The translations under genes were made by a program, and so were the position numbers. Below the pieces are notes generated by a model. It ran no database searches. It was not told where the DNA came from and worked only from the letters and a program-made list of their open reading frames with translations. 64,000 bases of DNA, taken from Clostridium acidisoli DSM 12555. Its GTDB lineage: Bacteria; Bacillota; Clostridia; Clostridiales; Clostridiaceae. The stretch is from positions 496,001-560,000 of the forward strand of contig NZ_FWXH01000002.1 of NCBI RefSeq assembly GCF_900176305.1. The letters run 5' to 3'. This document shows, in pieces, positions 18,826 through 27,731 of this stretch; position 1 is the first letter of the stretch, and each line of letters starts with the position of its first letter.

Positions 18826-20675
18826 CCCATTTCAAACCACTTTTTTAAGCACAATAACATCCATAACTTTTTATAATTATCTTCTTTTCCGCTAATGTGA
18901 TTGTTTACTATGTTTTCTATATACTTCTTATTAAATAAATTTAAATTTAAGAAATCTGCTGAAAACAGATTATCGCATAAATAATCCTTCATTTCAGTTC
19001 TAAACCATTGAGACACAGGTATGTAAAAGCCTACTTTTTTTCTATTTATTATTTTTTTGGGGATATATCTTTCTGCAATATCTTTTATTATTTTTTTACA
19101 ATTTCCCATTTTAATTTTTTGGTTATCCTTTAATAAAAAAGCTTGTTCTACTATGCGATAATCAAGAAATGGTACTCTTCCCTCTAGTGATGCCGCCATT
19201 AGCATTTTATCCGCTCTATCTAGTAAATTATCTGTAAGCCAATATTTTATGTCATAATATTGCATCCTATTTAAATTGCTTTTAAAACCTGATAATGATT
19301 TTTTTATTTTAAACTCCTGCAATTGTCCAGTTCTATAATCATTATTTTTCATTAACATATCAATTTCCGTCTTACTAAAGGACGCAAACCATTTATCATA
19401 TCTTTCAAGATAATCATGGGTTTTTAATGCATTGCTTGCTTGTCGTATTCTTCTACAATTAGATGTCCTGCTGCTAGTAAAATCATCTACAACTTTAAAA
19501 ACACTATTGCACAAATTGCTTTCTCCAAGAGAATCATATGCATATTTAGGGTAACCTGCAAAACTCTCGTCGCTGCCTTCTCCTGTTAATACAACAGTAA
19601 CTTTGTTTTGTGCTTCCTTTGCTAATAGATAAACACCTATTTCGGAAGGTTCAGAAATAGGCTCGTCTCTGTAATAAATACATTTTTCTAAATTGTTTAT
19701 TACGCTTTTAGAATTAATATATACCTCATGATGATTTGTTCCTAAATAATCTGCAACTAGCTTAGCATAAGGCAGTTCACTTACTTTATTGCCCTCAAAG
19801 CCTACTGAAAAGGTATTTATCTTTTTATCAGTGAATTTACTCATCATTGCAACTATTAAACTTGAATCTAACCCTCCACTTAGAAATGCTCCAACGGATA
19901 CATCAGCTCTCATTCTAAGCTTTACAGAATCTAGCAGCAATTTTTCTACATCTTCCTGAGTTACATCTTTTTCAATTTCATCGTTTTTAATGTCCCAATA
20001 TCTTTTTTTCTGTATTTTATTATTTTTATATTTTAGGTAGTAACCTGGTTCAAGTTTGTACACATTTTTAAACAAAGTACTGGGATTTCTTACATATCTA
20101 AATTTAAGATAATCTGTTAATCCATCCATGTTAACTTCTTTTGTCATATCAGGGATTTTTAATATTGCCTTTATCTCAGATGCAAAAACAAAAGTATTTT
20201 TAAACTTTGAATAATATAAGGGTTTTTTACCAAGCCTGTCCCTAGCAATAAAAACCTCTTGAGTATATTTATCATATATCGCAAATGCAAACATTCCATT
20301 AAAATAATCAAGGCACTTTTCTTTGTAAAGTGAATACATATCAATTATTATTTCTGTATCTGTATTAGTTCTAAAATCATAAATTCCATTTTTCATTAAT
20401 AACTCTTTTAGCTCAAGATAATTATATATTTCTCCATTAAAAATTATAGTATATCTCCCATCAAAGGAATCCATAGGCTGTTTTCCTCGATCACCTACAA
20501 TATCAAGTATGCTTAATCTTACATGCCCAAATTTTAAAATATAATCATTTTGTAATCTGCTTTCAAAATAACCTTGCATATTTGGGCCTCTATGACTTAA
20601 AATCTCTGTCATAGATCTTATTGTTTCTTCATAATCGAAAACTTCTCTTGTTATAAAACCAGCAATTCCACACAT
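18822..20675 (-). CDS. Asparagine-synthase-type glutamine amidotransferase
   Basis: A 617-residue AsnB-family enzyme. The N-terminal nucleophile Cys2 (MCGIAGFIT) starts a class II glutaminase domain (about 1-210); the synthetase domain holds the PPi loop SGGLDSS (about 265-271) and VVLTGEGSDESFAGYPKY. Within a polysaccharide operon such proteins are known to amidate uronic acids on sugar precursors (for example WbtH in Francisella), and the adjacent nucleotide-sugar dehydrogenase would supply a uronate. Ordinary asparagine synthesis remains possible. Coupled by a 4-base overlap to the acyltransferase. Confidence 0.88.
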   Translation of the reverse strand: MCGIAGFITREVFDYEETIRSMTEILSHRGPNMQGYFESRLQNDYILKFGHVRLSILDIVGDRGKQPMDSFDGRYTIIFNGEIYNYLELKELLMKNGIYDFRTNTDTEIIIDMYSLYKEKCLDYFNGMFAFAIYDKYTQEVFIARDRLGKKPLYYSKFKNTFVFASEIKAILKIPDMTKEVNMDGLTDYLKFRYVRNPSTLFKNVYKLEPGYYLKYKNNKIQKKRYWDIKNDEIEKDVTQEDVEKLLLDSVKLRMRADVSVGAFLSGGLDSSLIVAMMSKFTDKKINTFSVGFEGNKVSELPYAKLVADYLGTNHHEVYINSKSVINNLEKCIYYRDEPISEPSEIGVYLLAKEAQNKVTVVLTGEGSDESFAGYPKYAYDSLGESNLCNSVFKVVDDFTSSRTSNCRRIRQASNALKTHDYLERYDKWFASFSKTEIDMLMKNNDYRTGQLQEFKIKKSLSGFKSNLNRMQYYDIKYWLTDNLLDRADKMLMAASLEGRVPFLDYRIVEQAFLLKDNQKIKMGNCKKIIKDIAERYIPKKIINRKKVGFYIPVSQWFRTEMKDYLCDNLFSADFLNLNLFNKKYIENIVNNHISGKEDNYKKLWMLLCLKKWFEMG

Positions 20676-20704
20676 ATGTTTACCACCTCCATTTCATTAA
20701 ATTA

Positions 20705-21904
20705 TTATTGTGATAATAATTTACCATATCCATTAAGTAAAGCTTTGCTTGTATGTTCCCAACTGAGCTCAAATTCTATTCTATTTCTTCCGTATTTGCC
20801 CATCTTATTTCTAACTTCAGGATTATCTAAAAGAAATTCAATTTTATCTGCCATGTCCTTATAATTATTATTTTCAGCATAAAGTGAGGCTTCCTTAGCA
20901 GAATACTTTCCTTCAGATAAATTAAACTGTACAATGGGCTTACCTAAAGCCATATATTCCAATATCTTGTTCATTGTAGATTTATCGTTCATTTCATTGT
21001 AGGTATCTGGATTTACACATATATCTGCGGTGTTTAAATAGTCTAGCATAATCTGATCAGGCACCCTTCCTGTGAATTCAATGTCCTTGTCTAGTTCCAT
21101 CTTTTTACATAATTTTTGTAAATACTCAAGATGTGGCCCCCCGCCTACAATACCGTAAAATATATCTGACCGTCCCTTTTCTTCCTTTAAATATTTTGCT
21201 GCTTTAAGCAAATATTCTATACCTTCCTGCTTCCCTATAACACCTAGATATCCAACCATGTATTTTTTACCTTTTTTTATTTTTTGCTTTGAAGCTTGAA
21301 GTTTTAACCTTTTTAAATTAGGTCCACTTCTTAATACATAGACTTTCTTTTCATCCATTTTGCATCTTGTTATTGCAACCTTTTTATAAGATTCATTTGT
21401 AACAAAGGCAATAGAACAATTTTTGTATGTCAAATATTCAAAATAGCAAAGCATTTTATAGAGGAAACCTTTTCTGTTAAATTTAGCTTCAAACAGTTCA
21501 GGACACAAGTCATGATGATCAAAAACATATTTTACACCGTACTTCTTAAATTTTTTCCATATTAAATAGATGTTATCAGGAGGGTTACAACCTTGTATTA
21601 CATCAAAACCCACCTCTTTATACACCTTTTTAGCCAATTTAAGCTGTTCTCTATAAGATATATAATATTCTTTTAAATAACCTAAGGCTCCATTTCCTTC
21701 TACCTTCAATTCATACCTATATATATTGACACCATTTATTTTTTCATAATCTTTTGTAAAACTCTTTCCCTTAGGACATATAACTGATACTAGGTACCCA
21801 TTATCATTTAATGTAACCGCCTCTTGCCAAACACGTGTATCAAATGGAACTGGTAGATTTTCTACGATAATTAACACTTTACCAGCACAAGCCATCATAC
21901 TCAC
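20705..21904 (-). CDS. Family 4 glycosyltransferase
   Basis: A 399-residue GT-B glycosyltransferase. The N-terminal domain carries ENLPVPFDTRVWQEA; the C-terminal domain carries VGYLGVIGKQEGIEYLLKA and the donor-binding block EYMALGKPIVQFNLSEG. A GTG start at 21904 is chosen because AAAGGA lies 7 bases upstream; an ATG at 21898 is the alternative. The start overlaps the dehydrogenase gene by 26 bases, so the two are translationally linked. It is cytoplasmic, with sugar specificity unknown. Confidence 0.87.
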   Translation of the reverse strand: MSMMACAGKVLIIVENLPVPFDTRVWQEAVTLNDNGYLVSVICPKGKSFTKDYEKINGVNIYRYELKVEGNGALGYLKEYYISYREQLKLAKKVYKEVGFDVIQGCNPPDNIYLIWKKFKKYGVKYVFDHHDLCPELFEAKFNRKGFLYKMLCYFEYLTYKNCSIAFVTNESYKKVAITRCKMDEKKVYVLRSGPNLKRLKLQASKQKIKKGKKYMVGYLGVIGKQEGIEYLLKAAKYLKEEKGRSDIFYGIVGGGPHLEYLQKLCKKMELDKDIEFTGRVPDQIMLDYLNTADICVNPDTYNEMNDKSTMNKILEYMALGKPIVQFNLSEGKYSAKEASLYAENNNYKDMADKIEFLLDNPEVRNKMGKYGRNRIEFELSWEHTSKALLNGYGKLLSQ

Positions 21905-23252
21905 CTACATTTCCTTTAATCCCATCTATTCTAACCAAATCAATAACTATTTTCTTCATAAGTCTGGTGCTTTCAAAGGTTGCTGCAATTTCTTCATTAA
22001 AAGCTGGATTATCTTCATGAAGTGTTTTATTTATTAAAGCTTGTTTTATTTCTTCCTCATTATTTGTAACAACAATTACTTCTGACTTTTCAATTACTTC
22101 CCATATATTATTTGTTATTAATTTTTGAAGATGTGCTATTTTAGTTTCAATATATTCTTTATTTGTTCCTGTTAAATCAGATAAGTATACATTTTTGTCA
22201 TAAATACTTATTTCATATCCTTTCCCAATTAGTGCTTCAACAATATCTACAATAGGACTTTCTCTCAAATCATCCGTCCCCGCTTTAAAGCTTAATCCTA
22301 AAATCCCAATCTTTTTTTTATTTTTACTTATTATTTTTTCTAATACATTTTTTTTCTGATTTTCATTGCTTTCCTCTATGACGGAAAGTAACGGTACATT
22401 AACATTCATGTGTTTAGCAAGTGTATTTAATGCTTTTAAATCTTTAGGAAGACATGAACCTCCATATGCAAAACCTGGCTTCAAATAATAGGATGAGAGA
22501 TTTAATTTTTTATCCTTACACAAAATATTCATTACGCTATGACTATCAATGCCAAGATTCTTACATATGTTTCCTACTTCATTTGCAAAGGTAATCTTCA
22601 AAGCATGAAAGGTATTATTTACGTATTTCATGATCTCTGCAGTACTTAAAACTGTTCTAATTATTGGAGCATTCACATCCTTGTAAAGCTCACTTAAAAT
22701 ATCCAAGGCTCTTTCGCTATTGGACCCCATAAGTATAAAAGAAGGATTTTCATAATCATAAACTGCTGTTCCTTCCCTCAGGAACTCTGGATTTGAAACA
22801 AAAGCAAAATCAACATTTTTCTTTTTTCCAGATACGTCTTCAACTATCTTTTCACATTTACTGCTTGTTCCAGGTATACTTGTACTCCTTATTGCTATTA
22901 CATGAAACGAATCCTTTTCACTCAGGGCTTCTCCTATATCCTTTACAACATTATGCAAATACTTAAGATTTAAATCGCCAGTTTTGGAACTTGGAGTTCC
23001 CACACATATGATTGAAACATCTGTACTTAACACAGCTTCCTTTACATCTTTTGTTGCTTTCAGCCTTCCATTTTTATGAGCCTTATCTATTAAAACATCT
23101 ATATCCTTTTCGATAATTGTTGCTTTCCCACTGTTTATAAGGTTAACCTTAGTATCATTTACGTCAACGCCTACAACATAATTTCCAAAGTTCGCAAAAC
23201 ACCCTGCACTTACACACCCGACATATCCTAGACCAAATATACTCACATTCAC
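21879..23252 (-). CDS. Nucleotide-sugar 6-dehydrogenase, GDP-mannose dehydrogenase (AlgD)-like
   Basis: A 457-residue four-electron dehydrogenase that oxidises a nucleotide hexose to the uronate. The NAD site is FGLGYVGCVSAGC at the N-terminus and the catalytic Cys is residue 267 in FAYGGSCLPKD. The C-terminal domain shows LSFKAGTDDLRESPIV, GTNKEYIETKIAHL and a terminal GLCW. These features are closer to Pseudomonas AlgD, which ends in GICW and has its Cys at 268, than to typical UDP-glucose dehydrogenases. GDP-mannuronate is therefore the likely product, but UDP-glucuronate cannot be excluded. It overlaps the preceding gene by 4 bases. Confidence 0.85.
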   Translation of the reverse strand: MNVSIFGLGYVGCVSAGCFANFGNYVVGVDVNDTKVNLINSGKATIIEKDIDVLIDKAHKNGRLKATKDVKEAVLSTDVSIICVGTPSSKTGDLNLKYLHNVVKDIGEALSEKDSFHVIAIRSTSIPGTSSKCEKIVEDVSGKKKNVDFAFVSNPEFLREGTAVYDYENPSFILMGSNSERALDILSELYKDVNAPIIRTVLSTAEIMKYVNNTFHALKITFANEVGNICKNLGIDSHSVMNILCKDKKLNLSSYYLKPGFAYGGSCLPKDLKALNTLAKHMNVNVPLLSVIEESNENQKKNVLEKIISKNKKKIGILGLSFKAGTDDLRESPIVDIVEALIGKGYEISIYDKNVYLSDLTGTNKEYIETKIAHLQKLITNNIWEVIEKSEVIVVTNNEEEIKQALINKTLHEDNPAFNEEIAATFESTRLMKKIVIDLVRIDGIKGNVGEYDGLCW

Positions 23253-25240
23253 ACTAATACCTCCTGAAAATTAATAACTTTATTGTTGTCTTCAAAAATC
23301 CAATCTTCTTCAGTAGTATTTTTTATAAATCTATTTTTCCCATCTAAGTTTATTAACGTATATTGGACTAAATCCTCATTAGACTCTATTTTTATTTTTA
23401 TTTTTATAACTTTATGTTTTTCATTTAATCTATAAGATTCCCATCCTAAACAAGTTTCTACTGTTTTATATGGATAAAATTGAATTGAGATACTTTCTTT
23501 TTCATTGGTTACTACATAATGTTTCTCCTTTTTATATAAGTTGCATTCATTACTTAAATGATAATTCCATGTGAAATTATTCTTTTGATTATTATTTATT
23601 TTATCTTGAATTAGTAAAAACTTATTTTTCACAAAATAAAGAGTCCTTATATGACTCACTCCATTTTTTTTATATCCATTATGTGAAGCTGTAATAATAG
23701 AACATTTATCATTTATACTATAATTTAATAACTTTCCATCAGCCTTATGTAACCATAAAAAGCTCCCACCATATTGGGATTGACTTTGTCCATTTACTTC
23801 TACAGTGTTATGTGCGGCTGTACTTTTAAAGTAGTATCTCCATTGTGGTTTTGTATGATAACAATAGGTGCCTGAATCCACTAAAAATCCCATTCCATTT
23901 TTAAAAAGCTGGAAACTTAAACAATCTGCATGTCCATGGCCTGCTAGTGACAAATAACCTAACTTGCCAAAATCAAACTTTACTTCAGAGGAATCATCAT
24001 AAAAATATCCATAACCACCATAAACAAATATTTTATCTTTTAATTTTATATTTTTATCTTTTAATGAATTAAACGTTTCTATTCCCTGGCTACCAAATAA
24101 AAAAACATTTCTGTTATCAATCCCTCCACTGAAAAACTTAAAATCAACTCTTTTAAACATAATAGCTCCTGAGGTTAAGATTGATTTAAAATAGTCGTAT
24201 TTTTTATCAATGTCAAGCTTTAGTATTATTTCCTCATCTCTGTCACCCACGTTGGGTTGTACTTTACAACTTCCATAACTGTACATAACATATTCACACA
24301 TCTTTTCTAATAGAGAATAATACTTTTTCTCAACTACAAAGCCCTGTATTTCACAAATTTTAATAAATAAAATATAAATATCAGTAACCGCAGCATGATA
24401 CCAAATAGCTTGTTCCTTATTTACGCCATCTTTATTATTCTGCTTATACATCTCTTTTAAAAGCTCATTATAAGAATACTGAATCCAAGTTTTCATTTTT
24501 TTATCTTCTGAATTATACATAACACCAGTTAAAAAAAGACCCAAAAGCTCACTTAAATAATGATTATTTGCAGAGGAGTACAAAGATAAATTTTCAATAA
24601 TATATTCTCCATTTAAGTAAATTATCTTTTCTATAGCCTTTTTAACTTCTTCATCTTTTATATCCTCGTACAATAAATAATAAGTAAAAAGTATAGAGAG
24701 GTTCCTATAAGAACATTCAATGGAACTTGTCCAGTTAATTGACATTTTATAAGGATTTTGATCTATCCAACTTAAAATTTCATATATTATCTCTGAAAGT
24801 ATCCTTTTGTCTTTTGTCTTTTTATATGAAAAAGCTAAAACAGGTAATTGTTGTAGTTTATTTATTTCAAATATATATTTAATATCTCCATATTTTTCTG
24901 AATCTCTGTAGTTAATTTTGTTCCATAACATTAATTTGCTTTTAATATTGTTCTTAACGTCTAATCTCCAATCTATATTTGTACCATAATAATATTCTGT
25001 ATCAAAAATTTTAAATCTATGTTTAATGCAATTTTCACAAAATTTCAGATCTACTGTCATAAATTCTAGGTCTAAACTATCTATATAATCTTTTATTTTG
25101 TTATTTATATAAAATTTAATGTCATTCGTAATTTTAATATTTTTAAATATTTTGTTTTTAATTGCTTTTTTTGTTCTATATTTTATTTCAGAAGTACTCA
25201 TAGCTTTAAGTCTGTTATAATACCATTCATACTTTTTCAT
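23249..25240 (-). CDS. Heparinase II/III-family protein, cytoplasmic form
   Basis: A 663-residue protein with an all-alpha N-terminal region (about 1-350, starting KKYEWYYNRLKAMSTSEIKYR) and the Heparinase_II_III beta-sandwich (about 375-640). Hallmarks are SLAGHGHADCLSFQLF, DSGTYCYH and AAHNTVEVNGQSQS. No signal peptide is present. Such proteins occur in many capsule clusters and are thought to be uronate lyases or repeat-unit editing enzymes; activity has rarely been shown. It overlaps the first glycosyltransferase gene by one base. It differs strongly from the anchored relative at 13692-15968, so they are not recent duplicates. Confidence 0.82.
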   Translation of the reverse strand: MKKYEWYYNRLKAMSTSEIKYRTKKAIKNKIFKNIKITNDIKFYINNKIKDYIDSLDLEFMTVDLKFCENCIKHRFKIFDTEYYYGTNIDWRLDVKNNIKSKLMLWNKINYRDSEKYGDIKYIFEINKLQQLPVLAFSYKKTKDKRILSEIIYEILSWIDQNPYKMSINWTSSIECSYRNLSILFTYYLLYEDIKDEEVKKAIEKIIYLNGEYIIENLSLYSSANNHYLSELLGLFLTGVMYNSEDKKMKTWIQYSYNELLKEMYKQNNKDGVNKEQAIWYHAAVTDIYILFIKICEIQGFVVEKKYYSLLEKMCEYVMYSYGSCKVQPNVGDRDEEIILKLDIDKKYDYFKSILTSGAIMFKRVDFKFFSGGIDNRNVFLFGSQGIETFNSLKDKNIKLKDKIFVYGGYGYFYDDSSEVKFDFGKLGYLSLAGHGHADCLSFQLFKNGMGFLVDSGTYCYHTKPQWRYYFKSTAAHNTVEVNGQSQSQYGGSFLWLHKADGKLLNYSINDKCSIITASHNGYKKNGVSHIRTLYFVKNKFLLIQDKINNNQKNNFTWNYHLSNECNLYKKEKHYVVTNEKESISIQFYPYKTVETCLGWESYRLNEKHKVIKIKIKIESNEDLVQYTLINLDGKNRFIKNTTEEDWIFEDNNKVINFQEVLV

Positions 25241-26313
25241 TAAACCCTAACCTCATTTTCACTTGAAAGCAAACTGTTATATATATTTACTAGTTGTTTA
25301 GCATTCTCATTAATATCAAATAAAGATTTTGCCCTTAAATAGGTTTGTTCACTAAATTTTTGTCTTAAAGCTTCGTTGCTTATAAGTTTAAATAAATACT
25401 TTTTTAAAGCCTCTATATCACCAGATTTTATTAGATACCCATTCTCTCCATCTTTAATTAATCTTGGTATTCCTCCAACATCTGAAGTCACTGACGGAAT
25501 TCCATAACTCATTGCTTCAATTATTGACATAGGCATTCCTTCATTATATGAAGGAAGTAAATATATAAGAGTCTTCTTTAAAATTTCAAATTTTTTTTCA
25601 TTGTTAATCCACCCCAAGACCTCTACATTTTTCTCAATTCCTAAACTTTTAATATTTTTCTTAAGTCTTTCTAAATCACCATCTCCTGCTAGCTTAAACT
25701 TCAAATATGGATACTTACTACATATTTCTCCAATAATATGAATTAAATCATATACACCTTTTCTTTCATCAAGTCTCCCCATCAAAGAAATGTAGCAAGA
25801 ATTATTAGAGTACAAATTACTCTCAGGTATAATAGCTGCATTATATAAAACTAAAATTTCCGCGTTGCCACAATATTTCTTTATCTTTTCTTTCCATTCT
25901 TCACTAAGAGCTAATATGATATCTGAACAACTTAATGTCTGTCGTATTATTTTTTTTTGCTTTTCATTAGACTCCTTATGATAAAAAACATCAAAATCAC
26001 TTCCATGCATATGTATAATTATTTTCTTTTTAAAAATTTTTCCCATTTTCACAATAACACTTTTTCTGTAAAAACTTGCCCTAGAGGACATATGAATGTG
26101 GACTATATCAATGCGAAAGAATAATAATATAAGTAATATTCTAATGTACGCTACTATGCCATATATAAATTTAACCGATTTATTACTGTCAATCATTGTA
26201 GGAACATACTTCAAATTAACTGCACTTATTAACTTTGATTGATAATAATTATTTACTACAGTAGAAATCCCACCTTTCACTTTTCTATGTGGTCCAACCA
26301 TCAATACATTCAC
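25240..26313 (-). CDS. Family 4 glycosyltransferase, first gene of the exopolysaccharide operon
   Basis: A 357-residue GT-B enzyme starting at GTG with GAGGTG just upstream. The N-terminal half shows MVGPHRKVKGGISTVV and a VHIHMSSRASFYRK segment; the C-terminal donor half shows LMGRLDERKGVYDLI, LGWINNEKKF and PSYNEGMPMSIIEAMSYG, including the E-x7-E element. No lipid-phosphate primer transferase was recognised in the operon, so repeat-unit priming must be supplied elsewhere. Confidence 0.88.
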   Translation of the reverse strand: MNVLMVGPHRKVKGGISTVVNNYYQSKLISAVNLKYVPTMIDSNKSVKFIYGIVAYIRILLILLFFRIDIVHIHMSSRASFYRKSVIVKMGKIFKKKIIIHMHGSDFDVFYHKESNEKQKKIIRQTLSCSDIILALSEEWKEKIKKYCGNAEILVLYNAAIIPESNLYSNNSCYISLMGRLDERKGVYDLIHIIGEICSKYPYLKFKLAGDGDLERLKKNIKSLGIEKNVEVLGWINNEKKFEILKKTLIYLLPSYNEGMPMSIIEAMSYGIPSVTSDVGGIPRLIKDGENGYLIKSGDIEALKKYLFKLISNEALRQKFSEQTYLRAKSLFDINENAKQLVNIYNSLLSSENEVRV

Positions 26314-26336
26314 GCCTTCACCTCTTTTAAATTCAT

Positions 26337-26375
26337 AAAAAAACTATTTCCTACACTTATAAATTGGAAATAACT
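26337..26375 (-). terminator. Leader hairpin plus T-run, candidate attenuator of the exopolysaccharide operon
   Basis: On the minus strand a stem of about ten pairs (core TATTTCC/GGAAATA, extended by two wobbles and one A-T pair) with a 14-base loop is followed by TTTTTTT. It lies between the promoter and the first gene. It has the form of an intrinsic terminator inside the 5' leader, so full expression would need read-through or antitermination. It starts only about 5 bases after the predicted transcript start, so an additional upstream promoter may be involved. Confidence 0.6.
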
Positions 26376-26386
26376 GGTTACTATGA

Positions 26387-26415
26387 AGTATATATTCCTT
26401 TAGAATTATTTTCAA
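26387..26415 (-). promoter_or_regulatory. Sigma-A promoter of the exopolysaccharide operon
   Basis: Minus-strand TTGAAA and TATACT are separated by exactly 17 bases, about 75 bases ahead of the first glycosyltransferase. It is the best promoter match upstream of the 12-gene run. A weaker pair, TTGTAC-17-TAGAAA, lies about 30 bases further upstream. Confidence 0.65.
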
Positions 26416-26554
26416 TACAAAAGTTTCTACAAAAATTAATTAGATTGTACAAGATTCTGATAATATAAGAATTTTATAAGCAATAAAATATCCCATATTG
26501 TCCATTATTAAGCTATACAAAGAAAATTTGATGATAAGTTTTTTCAGAAATATT

Positions 26555-26598
26555 ATAAAAAAACCTTTCATCATAATATTTCTATATGACGAAAGGTT
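26555..26598 (-). terminator. Terminator after the radical SAM gene
   Basis: Minus-strand AACCTTTC/GAAAGGTT stem, extended by TCA/TGA after one mismatch, is followed by TTTTTTT. It separates this gene from the exopolysaccharide promoter region. Apart from this terminator, the promoter and the attenuator candidate, 26314-26619 shows no gene. Confidence 0.82.
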
Positions 26599-26619
26599 AC
26601 ATTACTTTTGGTTAAATAT

Positions 26620-27510
26620 TCAAAAAAAGGAGATCTGCTTATGCTTATGTTCATATTCTCCCTTATACCCATTTATAATATCCTCCATCTTATAGAGAAT
26701 ACCAACTTTATCACATTCTTTTTTGAAAAGTTGCCACAATTCTTTTGCTTTAGGAGAGGAACATTCATATGAATTCTTGAAGTGACTAATATATTTTTGC
26801 TTGAGACCATAAAATTGTTCCTCAAGCTTTTTATAATACCAATCTCTTTGGTTTTGTCTAAGCGTGACACCAAAGCTAGGAAATATAAATTTTGCTCCAC
26901 TTTCATATGCGAGTTCTATTATTCTATTTATATTTTCCTCATTATCCTCCAAAAATGGTAATACGGGCATTAATAATATTCCTGCAAATATGCCATTATT
27001 AGAAAGTTCTTTAATGGTTTCAAATCTTTTAGAGGATACTGCTACATTGGGCTCGACTTTCTTACATAAATTATCATCATAAGTTGTTATTGTTATTTTT
27101 ACTAGTACAGGAGAGTGTTTTTGAATTTTCTTAAGCACATCTATATCTCTCTTAACCAAGTCACTTTTTGTGTCAATTGACACTCCAAAACCATAAATAT
27201 TAATTAGTTCTAATGCCTTTCTTGTTAAACGTAGTTCTTTTTCAAATGGATTGTATGGGTCGCTCATTGCACCAGTTCCAATAACCCCTGTGCTCCGTTT
27301 TGATTTAAGTTCACGTGCAATTATGTTTAATACGTCTTCTTTTACCTTCACTTCATCAAAATTCTCAACTTTATAACATTCGCTACGACTATCACAATAA
27401 ATACATCCATGACAACACCCTTTATAAATATTCATGTTATAATTATTTCCAAACCAACCATTATTGTTCATATAAGAAGATATTATAGTTTTTGCCTTAA
27501 TAAATTTCAT
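26620..27510 (-). CDS. Radical SAM protein of the spore-photolyase-like / Rv2578c-like group
   Basis: A 296-residue radical SAM protein. The [4Fe-4S] triad is the CxxxCxxC in GCCHGCIYCDSR near residue 35, followed by VIGTGAMSDPYNPFE and LTRKALELINIYGFGVSIDTKS. It resembles the SPL-family group of DNA-repair-like radical SAM proteins lacking the photolyase N-terminal domain; the actual reaction is unknown. It is a single gene between two terminated units and divergent from the ROK kinase. Confidence 0.8.
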   Translation of the reverse strand: MKFIKAKTIISSYMNNNGWFGNNYNMNIYKGCCHGCIYCDSRSECYKVENFDEVKVKEDVLNIIARELKSKRSTGVIGTGAMSDPYNPFEKELRLTRKALELINIYGFGVSIDTKSDLVKRDIDVLKKIQKHSPVLVKITITTYDDNLCKKVEPNVAVSSKRFETIKELSNNGIFAGILLMPVLPFLEDNEENINRIIELAYESGAKFIFPSFGVTLRQNQRDWYYKKLEEQFYGLKQKYISHFKNSYECSSPKAKELWQLFKKECDKVGILYKMEDIINGYKGEYEHKHKQISFF

Positions 27511-27625
27511 GCTGCACTTCCTTTTTAGCTTTAATTAAAAAATAATTATAACATGTATAAGGTGACAACTATGTGTCATATTATATACAACTGTAAATTT
27601 CAATATATTACCATAAAATATTTTT

Positions 27626-27654
27626 TTGCCTTATATTTTTGAAAATTTTATGAT
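27626..27654 (+). promoter_or_regulatory. Candidate promoter of the ROK kinase gene
   Basis: TTGCCT and TATGAT are separated by 17 bases, about 80 bases before the ATG. The box sequences are only moderate matches. Confidence 0.4.
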
Positions 27655-27731
27655 AAAATTTATATGTAAACCTTTTTATTAAATCTTAACTAATTAAATA
27701 GACACAACTTATATATGAGGGAGGGACTGTT

